From assembly GCA_964471435.1 (NCBI GenBank), contig CAYYGA010000033.1:1-14066 (forward strand): 14,066 nt of DNA. Reading direction: 5' to 3'. The notes beneath the pieces are model-generated. The model did no database searches, was not told the origin of the DNA, and saw only the letters and a list, made by a program, of their open reading frames with translations. Shown here piece after piece: positions 1 to 7,303 of this stretch. The translations under genes and the position numbers were made by a program. Source of the stretch: Facklamia sp964471435. Lineage in GTDB: Bacteria > Bacillota > Bacilli > Lactobacillales > Aerococcaceae. Position 1 is the stretch's first letter. The number at the start of each line of letters is the position of its first letter.

Positions 1-65
1 TTTAATGATGAAATTCATTTTCTATACCTGTTTTTCCAGCCACAAGGCAGATGACTTTTAGCATT

Positions 66-83
66 ATTAAAGTTTACTTTAAT
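66..83. promoter_or_regulatory. Perfect inverted repeat (8-2-8) upstream of the UvrA-like gene
   Basis: ATTAAAGT and ACTTTAAT are exact reverse complements around a TT centre. The site lies about 60 nt upstream of the predicted GTG start at 143. A TATGAT that could serve as a -10 box is at 106-111, without a convincing -35. The geometry fits an operator for a dimeric repressor. No regulator is encoded nearby, so this is an inference. In AT-rich DNA an 8-bp palindrome can arise by chance. Confidence 0.4.
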
Positions 84-127
84 GTATCTCTCACTCCCTC
101 AATGTTATGATGAAGCTATTACTTGTT

Positions 128-133
128 AAGGAG
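128..133 (+). promoter_or_regulatory. Shine-Dalgarno that fixes the UvrA-like start at GTG 143
   Basis: AAGGAG is followed by 9 nt and then GTG at 143. The in-frame ATG codons at 107 and 110 have no purine-rich sequence at a usable distance. Using them would put this Shine-Dalgarno inside the coding region. The GTG start is therefore preferred. Confidence 0.75.
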
Positions 134-142
134 AAATGTTTC

Positions 143-2407
143 GTGGAAGATAAAATAACTTTACGCGGTATGCGTGAAAACAACTTAAAAAATATAGATT
201 TAACCTTGCCTAAAGAAGAACTGATTGTCTTTACGGGACTTTCAGGTTCCGGGAAAAGCTCGGTTGTCTTTGACACCATTGCAGCCGAAAGCCAGCGTCA
301 GATGGAGAAGAACTATTCTCAGTATTTACGTCGGCATATGACTTTACATGAACGTCCCAAAGCGGACCTGATGAAAAATTTAACGTCAGTCATTGTCATC
401 AATCAGCAGCAAGTCAGCGGTAACCAGCGTTCAACTGTCGGAACTTACATGGACCTGGCCCCTCTCATTCGGCTTCTTTACTCACGGATTGGCAAGCCGA
501 CTATCAGTGTAGCTACCGACTTTTCCAGCCAATCTTCCTTTGGCCGCTGCCCCAGCTGCACCGGTAATAAAGAAATCATCACACCTGATTTAAATAAATT
601 GGTCAATTTTGATAAAAGCCTGCGTAACTATGCTGTGCAGTTTAAACCTCTATCCCCTTCTGGTTGGCAGGGACGCTGGATGATGACCGGCGGTATCTTT
701 GATCCGGACACTCCTTTAAAAAACTGGCCCCAAAATAAACTTGACCTCTTTCTTTACGGCCATCCCAAAGGCAAAGAAGTTATTATGCCTTTTCATACTA
801 AAAATGGACCGCACCAATCCAAGTGGGACGGCCTACTACCCCGTTTCAAGCGCCTTTATATCGACCGGGATATTTCAAAACTTAAGGAAGTGGACGAAGA
901 AGATGTCAAGGCGGTAAGCACAACTGCCCCATGCCCTACTTGTGAAGGGACAGGCCTGAATCCAAAAGTATTAGCTTCTAAAATCAACGGCCTCAATATT
1001 GCACAAATGTACCAGATTGAGTTGAACGAGCTGGCTGAAGAATTGAAAAAAATTGATGATCCTTTAGGTATGTCTTTAACCCAGCAGGCCATTCCTATCG
1101 CTCAACAAATGGTGGATATGGGACTGGGGTATTTGAATTTAAACCGCCAAGTTAACACCCTTTCGGGCGGGGAAGCGCAACGTTTGAAAATCGCCAGTCA
1201 CTTAGGGTCTAACTTAAATAATTATACTTATATTCTGGATGAACCAAGTGCCGGTCTTCACCCGGCCGAGATTGACCAGCTGATTGACATCCTTAAAAAG
1301 CTTAAAGCCCAATATAATTCAGTTCTTGTCGTTGAGCATAATTTAGCTATCATGCAAGAAGCCGATAGGATTGTCGAAATGGGACCGGGCGCCGGCATAC
1401 ATGGCGGTGAAGTCATCTATCAAGGACCGCTTGAAGAAATTGTGAATACACCGACTGCTAAAGCTTTACAAGAACCGCTGTCTATAAAAGCAGACCTGCG
1501 TGAGTGGTCTGAGACCTATTCAATTAAAAATGCATCAAGAAATAATTTGAAAAATATCTCCGTTGATGTCCCTAAAAATGTTCTACTGACAGTTGCCGGC
1601 GTCTCGGGTTCGGGAAAAAGCTCTCTCATGATTGATGAATTTACCGCCCGCTACCCTGAAGCCATCGTCGTCAATCAAAAAGGAATCGGCATCTCCACCC
1701 GTTCGACTTTGGCTACTTATATGGGCATCATGGATGATATTCGGACGACCTTTGCTAAAGAAACCGGTGAACCGGCTGGTTTATTCAGCTTCAACTCCTT
1801 AGGAGCCTGTCCGGTCTGTGGTGGTAAAGGCTACCTTCAGCCTGATATGGCTTTTGCTGATCCGGTTACCATTATTTGTGAAAGCTGCGGCGGCACCCGC
1901 TACTCACCGGAAGCTTTATCCCATACTTATCAGGGGAAAAACATCGTCGATATTCTGGATTTAACAGCGGAAGAAAGTCTGTCTTACTTCACTCAAGAAC
2001 GTATTTTAAAAAGGGTGCAGGCTTTGAATGATGTTGGCTTAAGCTACTTGACTCTCGGCCAATCCACCAGTTCTTTGTCAGGCGGTGAATTACAACGACT
2101 GAAACTAGCCAGCGAACTGCAACACCAAGGTGAAATTTATATCTTGGATGAGCCATCCCGAGGTTTACACCCAGAAGACAGTCAGCACCTATTGAATTTA
2201 TTCAACCGCCTGGTCGACCAAGGTAATACTGTTCTCTTGATTGAACATAACCTCGAATTCCTAGCTAACAGCGACTGGGTCATCGAACTGGGACCTGAGG
2301 GCGGCAAGAATGGCGGCCAGATTGTTTATGAGGGGACTCCTCCTCGTATGCTGGAAGCCGACACTGTCACAGCCCACTGGTTAAGAAAAAGTGTTGGAAC
2401 TGAATAA
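143..2407 (+). CDS. Class II UvrA-type ABC ATPase (excinuclease ABC subunit A paralogue)
   Basis: The 754-residue product has the tandem UvrA architecture. NBD I has Walker A GLSGSGKSS at 32-40, a signature LSGGE at 340-344 and Walker B ILDEP followed by SAGLHP. NBD II has Walker A GVSGSGKSS at 486-494, LSGGE at 645-649 and ILDEPSRGLHP. Zinc-binding CxxC pairs lie at C136/C139 with C264/C267, and at C556/C559 with C579/C582; the second set has the family spacing CxxC-x19-CxxC. Canonical UvrA is about 940 residues. This length fits class II UvrAs, which lack the UvrB-binding domain and include drug-resistance paralogues such as DrrC. It is therefore probably not the nucleotide excision repair UvrA. 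A DNA-binding, drug- or lesion-tolerance role is likely but unproven. It stands alone with its own terminator. Its third positions look more GC-rich than those of the neighbouring peptide-use genes, judged by eye. Confidence 0.9.
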   Translation: MEDKITLRGMRENNLKNIDLTLPKEELIVFTGLSGSGKSSVVFDTIAAESQRQMEKNYSQYLRRHMTLHERPKADLMKNLTSVIVINQQQVSGNQRSTVGTYMDLAPLIRLLYSRIGKPTISVATDFSSQSSFGRCPSCTGNKEIITPDLNKLVNFDKSLRNYAVQFKPLSPSGWQGRWMMTGGIFDPDTPLKNWPQNKLDLFLYGHPKGKEVIMPFHTKNGPHQSKWDGLLPRFKRLYIDRDISKLKEVDEEDVKAVSTTAPCPTCEGTGLNPKVLASKINGLNIAQMYQIELNELAEELKKIDDPLGMSLTQQAIPIAQQMVDMGLGYLNLNRQVNTLSGGEAQRLKIASHLGSNLNNYTYILDEPSAGLHPAEIDQLIDILKKLKAQYNSVLVVEHNLAIMQEADRIVEMGPGAGIHGGEVIYQGPLEEIVNTPTAKALQEPLSIKADLREWSETYSIKNASRNNLKNISVDVPKNVLLTVAGVSGSGKSSLMIDEFTARYPEAIVVNQKGIGISTRSTLATYMGIMDDIRTTFAKETGEPAGLFSFNSLGACPVCGGKGYLQPDMAFADPVTIICESCGGTRYSPEALSHTYQGKNIVDILDLTAEESLSYFTQERILKRVQALNDVGLSYLTLGQSTSSLSGGELQRLKLASELQHQGEIYILDEPSRGLHPEDSQHLLNLFNRLVDQGNTVLLIEHNLEFLANSDWVIELGPEGGKNGGQIVYEGTPPRMLEADTVTAHWLRKSVGTE

Positions 2408-2433
2408 AAATCTCATTACTGATTTATAAAATG

Positions 2434-2472
2434 TAGTGTTGGTGCTTTTTAACCAACACTATTTATTTTTTT
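2434..2472 (+). terminator. Rho-independent terminator of the UvrA-like gene
   Basis: TAGTGTTGGT (2434-2443) pairs with ACCAACACTA (2452-2461) around an 8-nt loop. A T-rich tail, TTTATTTTTTT, follows. It begins 27 nt after the stop codon. Confidence 0.85.
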
Positions 2473-2787
2473 AACAAAACAATTTAAATGATCGCCTTAT
2501 AGTCAGCAGCACCCTTTGAAAAGAATTTGACATTTTTTAAAAGAGGGTGTTATAAGTAGACTCCACCCTTTCAATCAGCTCTAACTATTGCTACGGAATG
2601 ATTCGTTGGGACAAGTTCACTCTAAAGCACATTAGAAGCTGAATCCTGCCTTTGAATCTGCTCCTAAATGGATTATAGTCCGACTCTCCCAATCGAGTCA
2701 GTCCTCAGTTCATTTTAAAGCTGATTCGCTCACTCCAATCGGCGGGTGACCGCTTAATTTGAAGATCCGGATTAAAAACTATAAAGT
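2473..2787. repeat. Non-coding region rich in inverted repeats; candidate intergenic repeat element
   Basis: No plausible gene is visible on either strand between the two terminators. The stretch is less AT-rich than the other intergenic regions and contains several foldable segments. CACCCT (2510-2515) and CACCCTTT (2564-2571) can both pair with AGAGGGTG (2542-2549), giving mutually exclusive hairpins. GACTC and GAGTC flank an 8-nt loop near 2681-2698. GCGG-GTGA-CCGC (2742-2753) forms a 4-bp stem with a GNRA-type loop. Short words such as CTGATT, AATCTGCTC and CACTCCAATCGG recur with variation. This resembles a dispersed intergenic repeat or the scar of a small mobile element. Copies elsewhere cannot be seen from here. 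Confidence 0.35.
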
Positions 2788-2827
2788 AAAAAAACCGTTT
2801 GAAGAATGGACTTCAAACGGTTTTTTT
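2788..2827. terminator. Bidirectional terminator between the convergent UvrA-like gene and pepD
   Basis: CCGTTTGAAG (2795-2804) pairs perfectly with CTTCAAACGG (2811-2820) around a 6-nt loop. A7 on one side and T7 on the other extend the stem and supply a U tail in either direction. It lies 15 nt beyond the pepD stop, so it most directly ends the minus-strand operon. Confidence 0.9.
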
Positions 2828-2841
2828 AACTTAGTTAAGTT

Positions 2842-4296
2842 TTATTTTAAATGGCTTAATACTCTTAATAGTAATTCAAATGTTCTCTCTACAGATGAGA
2901 TACTTACTCTTTCACTTGGAGTATGAGCATCATAAATATTTGGTCCAAAGGCGATTAAATCGATATTGCCGTCAAATTTTTCACTGAAGACACCACATTC
3001 CAAGCCGGCATGGATAGCTGTTATAACTGGTGCTTCCTCATATTGTTCCTCATAGGCTTTCACGAAAACATCTCTCAATGTTGAGTTTGGATCGTATTGC
3101 CATTCTGGATATTCGGATCCAAGGTCAATATCTGCTCCTGTTACTTCTGCCAGTTGTTTGATTCTGTTGGCAATCTCATATTTCATGCTTCGTACAGAAG
3201 AACGAACGGTATTTTCAAAAGTAATTCTTTCTGCTTCTGTTACTACAATACCTAAATTATTAGATGATTGGACTAAGCCTTCAATATCAAAGCTGACATT
3301 TTGAACGCCGATTGGAGTAATAGTCGCGATAGCAATTGCTTTATCTCTAACTTCTGCTGTAAAGACTTTATCCACTGCTTTATCAACAGAATTGATTTTA
3401 ACTTCTACATTATCATCGATACCGTGAAGTTCATTTCTTAAAGTTTTGGTCCAACGCTCAGCAACTTCAGTCAACTTCGCTTCATCTTCTTCATTGATTG
3501 TAATAACTGCAGTCGCTAATCGAGGGATTGCGTTATGTTTTGATCCACCATTAAGGCTGACTAAACCAAAGTTTGTTTCACCTGCTAAATCGTAAAGTAC
3601 TCTGGCTAAAAGTTGATTAGCATTACCTCTTTGTTTATTGATTTCCATTCCAGAATGGCCGCCTAATAAACCTGTCACTTCAACTTCTTTTGTTAAACCA
3701 GCTTGGTTATCTTCCCATTCAATTGGTAATAATACTTTAGCACTGATACCGCCGGCACAGCTAGTTAATAACTCGCCTTCTACTTCCGCATCCAAGTTGA
3801 TTAATTTACGTCCTTGAAGATCTTCCGGGTTTAACTCGAACGCCCCATTCATTCCTGTTTCTTCATCGGTTGTAATTAGAACTTCTAAAGGAGGATGTGG
3901 GATATTGTCAGCTGCTAAGACAACCATTGCCATAGCAACTGCGATACCGTTATCTGCGCCCAATGTTGTATGATTGGCGTGTACCATGTCACCATCCACT
4001 ATAAATTCAATCGGATCTTTATCAAAATCATGATCGGATCCCGCTTCTTTTTCTCCTACCATATCCATATGTCCTTGCAGAATTAAGGTTTCTGCATTTT
4101 CATAGCCTTCAGTTCCTGGCTTTTTAATAATGACGTTTAAGGCTTCATCTTGTTTGACTTCTAAATTATGCTTGTTGGCAAATTCAACCAACCAATCGCT
4201 GATTGCTTGTTCATTGCGTGAAGTTCTTGGAATTTGGTTCATTGCTTTAAAATAGTCAAAAACCTCTTTGTTATGAGCAGTAAAAATTTCTTCCAT
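2842..4296 (-). CDS. pepD: Aminoacyl-histidine dipeptidase (PepD, peptidase family M20C)
   Basis: The 484-residue cytosolic metallopeptidase has the usual M20C length. By family it cleaves dipeptides including Xaa-His (carnosine-type) using two zinc ions. Visible metal and catalytic residues are H76 and D78 in LQGHMDMV, bridging D115 in LGADNG, E145/E146 in TTDEETG, D169 in INLDAE, and H458 in YDAHTPSE near the C-terminus. The dimerisation-lid region includes LLGGHSGMEINK and GGSKHNAIPR. AGGAGG sits 5 nt upstream of the ATG. It is the last gene of an OPT transporter/PqqD-like/pepD set on the minus strand, 53 nt after the PqqD-like stop, and ends at a strong terminator. The context fits cleavage of peptides imported by the OPT protein. 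The dipeptidase call is firm; the exact peptide preference is not readable from sequence. Confidence 0.93.
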   Translation of the reverse strand: MEEIFTAHNKEVFDYFKAMNQIPRTSRNEQAISDWLVEFANKHNLEVKQDEALNVIIKKPGTEGYENAETLILQGHMDMVGEKEAGSDHDFDKDPIEFIVDGDMVHANHTTLGADNGIAVAMAMVVLAADNIPHPPLEVLITTDEETGMNGAFELNPEDLQGRKLINLDAEVEGELLTSCAGGISAKVLLPIEWEDNQAGLTKEVEVTGLLGGHSGMEINKQRGNANQLLARVLYDLAGETNFGLVSLNGGSKHNAIPRLATAVITINEEDEAKLTEVAERWTKTLRNELHGIDDNVEVKINSVDKAVDKVFTAEVRDKAIAIATITPIGVQNVSFDIEGLVQSSNNLGIVVTEAERITFENTVRSSVRSMKYEIANRIKQLAEVTGADIDLGSEYPEWQYDPNSTLRDVFVKAYEEQYEEAPVITAIHAGLECGVFSEKFDGNIDLIAFGPNIYDAHTPSERVSISSVERTFELLLRVLSHLK

Positions 4297-4340
4297 TTTT
4301 TCCTCCTATAGTCTTGACACTAAAATTGAATTTTTTTCAT

Positions 4341-4381
4341 TTATCGAAATTAATCTTCTTCCAAAGGATTAATTTCGATAA
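4341..4381 (-). other. Intercistronic 15-bp hairpin over the 3' end of the PqqD-like gene
   Basis: TTATCGAAATTAATC (4341-4355) and GATTAATTTCGATAA (4367-4381) are exact reverse complements around an 11-nt loop. In the minus-strand transcript the stem contains the PqqD-like stop codon and lies 45 nt before pepD. The bases after the stem are AUG followed by A-rich sequence rather than a U run. A transcript-stabilising or processing hairpin is more likely than a terminator. Confidence 0.6.
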
Positions 4382-4733
4382 TTGATAAATATTGTAATTG
4401 GTTTAAATACTGTAACAGCCTTGGATATAAAGGGTCTATCCGAGACTCGAATTCTTCTTCAAGGTCATCTGCAATATCAGGTATAGTCATTCCCTTTTCG
4501 ATATTTAAAACGATCCGGCTCCCAATTTCATCCAGCGTAGTCATTTTTACTTCCGGTATTTTAAATTTAAGTTTGCGGAAAAAATGCTGAATCTTATGAT
4601 CCTGCGGCTGATGGGCTACAACATTTCCTTCATCGTTCACTTTCAAGAAAGTACCGGCTGTAAGGCAAAGCCGGCTTTCTAATGAAATTTGTTTATTTTT
4701 TACAGGCTGTTTCTTTTTGCTAGTCTTCAGCAT
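4350..4733 (-). CDS. Small PqqD-like (RRE-fold) protein in the OPT transporter operon
   Basis: The 127-residue product has a lysine-rich N-terminus (about 1-15), then a region resembling a PqqD-type winged helix. LTAGTFLKVNDEGNVVAH (about 24-41) reads as the beta-hairpin. After an inserted basic stretch (HFFRKLKFK, 50-58), TLDEIGSRIVLNIEKG, TIPDIADDLEEEF and LLQYLNQLQYLSIIEI follow the family pattern of helix, glycine turn, E-I-x-x-x-L helix and final leucine-rich helix. PqqD/RRE domains normally bind a leader peptide for a radical-SAM or other RiPP enzyme. No such enzyme or precursor is in the window, so its partner is unknown. An upstream in-frame ATG at 4748 lacks a ribosome binding site, whereas ATG 4733 has one. 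The gene overlaps the OPT gene by 14 nt, which indicates translational coupling and a role tied to the transporter. The PqqD assignment rests on pattern recognition and is moderate. Confidence 0.7.
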   Translation of the reverse strand: MLKTSKKKQPVKNKQISLESRLCLTAGTFLKVNDEGNVVAHQPQDHKIQHFFRKLKFKIPEVKMTTLDEIGSRIVLNIEKGMTIPDIADDLEEEFESRIDPLYPRLLQYLNQLQYLSIIEINPLEED

Positions 4734-6645
4734 TTTTTGCTCCTGCATTTTTCAATACAATCATGACTGCTAAAAGTAAGATTCCTAGTAAGATCCATGC
4801 CATTGTATTGCTGGCAAAGAATCCATCCGGTGTACCAGGAGTGACAATTCCAAATACTTGCAAGATGATTCCGATTAATCCAATGATAGAACTTCCTGCG
4901 ACGAGTCCTGCAGATAAGGATGTACCATTCGATGCTTTTACTTCTCTGTCACGATCAGATTTAGCTGTTTTGGAAGTAATAAGGCGGATAATTCCCCCGA
5001 TTAAAATAATAGAAGTCGTTGCAATTGGAAGGTAGAAACCGATTGCGACGGTCATAACTGGTAATTTTAATAGGTAGAAGAAAATACCCATGATTACACC
5101 AGCGATGATCATTTCTAAAGGTAGGTTTCCTGACATAATTCCTGAAGTCAGTGTAGCCATTAAGTTGGCCTGTGGAAGCGCAAATTCTGCTCCCGGTCCT
5201 GTAACGACTAACTTGCTGCTTAAGATAACAATAACTCCAACTACTGCGGCAACCCCTACAATAGAAGACAGAGTTAAGTATTTTGTCATTTCATTACGAT
5301 CCCCGCCAAGCACAAAGCTGACTTTTTGGGACTGGGCATACCCGCCGCCCATAGCGATAGCTGTTACAACGAAGGTTGCAAAAAGTAATAAGGCTTTATT
5401 ATCTTCAGGAGTGACCCAGCCGTTTAATGAAAAGACGATAGTGATAATAACTAATGTCGCAATTGTCATACCGGATACAGGAAGGTTGGAAGTACCAATC
5501 GTTCCAGTTAAGTTACCCGCTACAATGACAAACATCATGGCGAATAATAAGCTTAACGCACCGATAATCAATGCCATTTTTAAGTTACCTTGTGAAGCGA
5601 AGAAGGCCATAACAGCTGTCATGATTAATGCTGCTACTAGTATAATTGTACCGAAAGAGCCTCCGCCTTTTTCTGATGAACCAGATTTTGATAAGGTATT
5701 TCTAATCGATCTTACCATTACAGGGATTAATTTCACTGCTCCGATTAATCCACCGGCTAACATCATCCCGGCTCCGATATACTTTAAGTAAGCATCTTGG
5801 ATGACTGCAGTTGATAATGCATTTAAAGTTACTTCCGGATTGTTCCAAACAGTTGCTGTATCATTAGCAAAAGATGCAATATATCCAATTAAAGGCAGAA
5901 ATACAAAGTTGGATAAAATAGAGCCGGCAAACATGATTAAAGAAGTATCCGTTCCAACGATATAACCCAGCCCTAAAAGCATTGGATTGACTTCTGTTTG
6001 CATTTTGTATTTATAACCCACTTCATTTACATAACTGATAACATTGTTCATTGTATTAAAAAATGAGCTGCTTAATAAAGTTAAAATTCCACTGATACCA
6101 AAACCGATTCCCATATATTTAATCGATTCTTTGTCACCTTCTGAAGCTACCAGCGTCTCAGCAATCGCCATCGATTCAGGATAAGGCAACACACCATGCT
6201 GCTCAACAATTAAGTAATCGTGAACCAGGCTAGAAACGCCAATTCCGATTAAGACTCCTGCGATACCTACAATAGCTCCTTCGATAAAGGAAAGCTGTGC
6301 ACCGATGAGTAAGATAGCCGGCATTACAAAAATCATCCCACTGGCAACACTTTCCCCACCGGATGAAGCACCTTGTAATAAGTTCTTTCCAAAAATACCT
6401 TTTTCTTTAGCAAAGGCAGATACAATCGCGGAACCGAGAATGGAACCAGGAATCCCGGCTGCTACTGTTAGTCCTGATTTCATACCAGAATAAGCAGTAG
6501 ATGCTGCAAATAATACAGACAGTAAAATAGAAGCGATGATAATAATTGAACTGCCGCCTTTACGGTCACCTTGGGTAATAAATGGCACATAATTTTTTCC
6601 TTCTACTCCGCCATACGCTTCTTTCATTAATTTAGTATTTTTCAT
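4720..6645 (-). CDS. OPT family oligopeptide transporter
   Basis: The 641-residue, very hydrophobic protein has roughly 14-16 predicted membrane segments, matching prokaryotic OPT (PF03169) transporters. Family hallmarks are an N-terminal GVEGKNYVPFI, the segment AYSGMKSGLTVAAGIPGSI, and GASSGGESVASGMIFVMPAIL. A cytosolic basic/glycine loop (SIRNTLSKSGSSEKGGG) divides the halves. OPT proteins import oligopeptides, or metal chelates in the YSL branch, by proton symport. The downstream PepD argues for peptides here. A GAGAGGA element is about 12 nt upstream of the ATG, slightly far, so the start is probable rather than certain. It is the first gene of the operon, behind a TTAACA/TATAAT promoter overlapping a cre-like site. 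The substrate is an inference from neighbours. Confidence 0.92.
   Translation of the reverse strand: MKNTKLMKEAYGGVEGKNYVPFITQGDRKGGSSIIIIASILLSVLFAASTAYSGMKSGLTVAAGIPGSILGSAIVSAFAKEKGIFGKNLLQGASSGGESVASGMIFVMPAILLIGAQLSFIEGAIVGIAGVLIGIGVSSLVHDYLIVEQHGVLPYPESMAIAETLVASEGDKESIKYMGIGFGISGILTLLSSSFFNTMNNVISYVNEVGYKYKMQTEVNPMLLGLGYIVGTDTSLIMFAGSILSNFVFLPLIGYIASFANDTATVWNNPEVTLNALSTAVIQDAYLKYIGAGMMLAGGLIGAVKLIPVMVRSIRNTLSKSGSSEKGGGSFGTIILVAALIMTAVMAFFASQGNLKMALIIGALSLLFAMMFVIVAGNLTGTIGTSNLPVSGMTIATLVIITIVFSLNGWVTPEDNKALLLFATFVVTAIAMGGGYAQSQKVSFVLGGDRNEMTKYLTLSSIVGVAAVVGVIVILSSKLVVTGPGAEFALPQANLMATLTSGIMSGNLPLEMIIAGVIMGIFFYLLKLPVMTVAIGFYLPIATTSIILIGGIIRLITSKTAKSDRDREVKASNGTSLSAGLVAGSSIIGLIGIILQVFGIVTPGTPDGFFASNTMAWILLGILLLAVMIVLKNAGAKNAED
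4740..4744 (-). promoter_or_regulatory. Shine-Dalgarno that fixes the PqqD-like start at 4733
   Basis: AGGAG on the minus strand is 6 nt upstream of ATG 4733 and lies inside the 3' end of the OPT gene. The alternative ATG at 4748 is preceded only by AT-rich sequence. Confidence 0.75.
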
Positions 6646-6763
6646 AAGGCTTTATATTTCCTCTCTTAAATAGTGAATTAGCGCCTTGAATAAAAACTCA
6701 CTATCTTTTATAAAAATTTTTCGTAGCTACTCGAAAAACCTAATATGAATATTCATTGAGGTT

Positions 6764-6791
6764 ATTATACCCCTACACTTAAAATTGTTAA
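6764..6791 (-). promoter_or_regulatory. Predicted sigma-A promoter of the OPT/PqqD-like/pepD operon
   Basis: On the minus strand, TTAACA (6791-6786) and TATAAT (6769-6764) are separated by 16 nt, pointing toward the OPT gene. The -35 box lies within the shared 17-base operator. The predicted leader is about 110 nt. Confidence 0.7.
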
Positions 6792-6799
6792 GCGTTTTC
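6783..6799 (-). promoter_or_regulatory. cre-like operator of the OPT operon
   Basis: The minus strand reads GAAAACGCTTAACAATT. This contains the AAnCGnTT core of LacI/CcpA-type sites and covers the -35 box. The same 17 bases occur at 11302-11318 before the amidohydrolase gene. The outer half deviates from the strict cre consensus, so CcpA is the likely but not the only possible regulator. Confidence 0.6.
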
Positions 6800-6800
6800 T

Positions 6801-7253
6801 TAAAAATATAATAATTCTCATTTTTTCCTTAACTACTCATAATGTTAAGGCTTACTTTTAACTATCCAGTCATCACAACTACTCCCTATAAACCTTGGTG
6901 TAGACACCAAAAGACCCGGTTGGATGGTGATTTATTAATATTTCCTATTAACTTCCTAATTCTTCAATAAATAGAAATATTAAATTCTCATCATCTTCTT
7001 ATTTTGTTGGGTTACTCCAAGATTTTTAAGGAAGCACCTATAGATTAGATAAGCAGAATTTCACTTGAAACTATCCTATTGTGGTTGATTGGGTCTACTC
7101 CTACTAAAGTAAAAATAAGATTAAGTTTGTGAATTACTGCTCATTGTCTCTATTTTGATCTATCTATAAAGAATAACTTATTATAAATATAAATAAATTA
7201 AAGCATTCAATAAAGTTATACTTCAAATTTAGAATAGTGATTAAAACCCTTGT
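6801..7253. other. Long AT-rich divergent intergenic region without a gene
   Basis: No ORF with a ribosome binding site, tRNA or known riboswitch is recognisable here. It holds a perfect 7-2-7 palindrome, TTGGTGT-AG-ACACCAA (6895-6910). It also holds a 10-bp inverted repeat, TTAATATTTC (6935-6944) with GAAATATTAA (6974-6983). From about 7170 to 7200 there is a very A/T-rich tract that could act as an UP element for the downstream promoter. AGACCC (6912-6917) and GGGTCT (7090-7095) hint at a decayed small element, but only six bases match. Confidence 0.4.
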
Positions 7254-7270
7254 TATAGATGAACATCTAT
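7254..7270 (+). promoter_or_regulatory. Extended -10 promoter overlapped by a perfect 7-2-7 palindrome
   Basis: TG-T-TATAGA (7251-7259) is a good extended -10 with only a weak -35 upstream. ATAGATG-AA-CATCTAT (7255-7270) is an exact inverted repeat covering the -10 and the predicted start of transcription. That is a typical place for a repressor operator. The leader to the ATG at 7304 is only about 35-40 nt. Confidence 0.5.
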
Positions 7271-7303
7271 GGTAGACTCGGTTAGAAATAAGGGGGAATA
7301 TTA

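Noticed and set aside
2560..2575. AGGGTGG on the minus strand, suggestive of a T-box leader
   Set aside because: The bases after AGGGTGG do not continue as ACCGCG, there is no recognisable stem I or specifier loop, and no minus-strand gene lies downstream in the required position.
5090..5791. A 233-codon plus-strand open frame antisense to the OPT gene
   Set aside because: It is a shadow of the strongly supported transporter. It has no ribosome binding site and a proline/isoleucine-rich composition expected from reading hydrophobic codons backwards.
6912..7095. AGACCC and GGGTCT as possible terminal repeats of a small insertion element
   Set aside because: Only six bases match, the sequence inward of them does not, and no target duplication or transposase remnant is seen.
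7271..7303. FMN riboswitch upstream of the FMN-binding protein
   Set aside because: The predicted leader is only about 35-40 nt, too short for an RFN element, and none of its conserved segments is visible further upstream.
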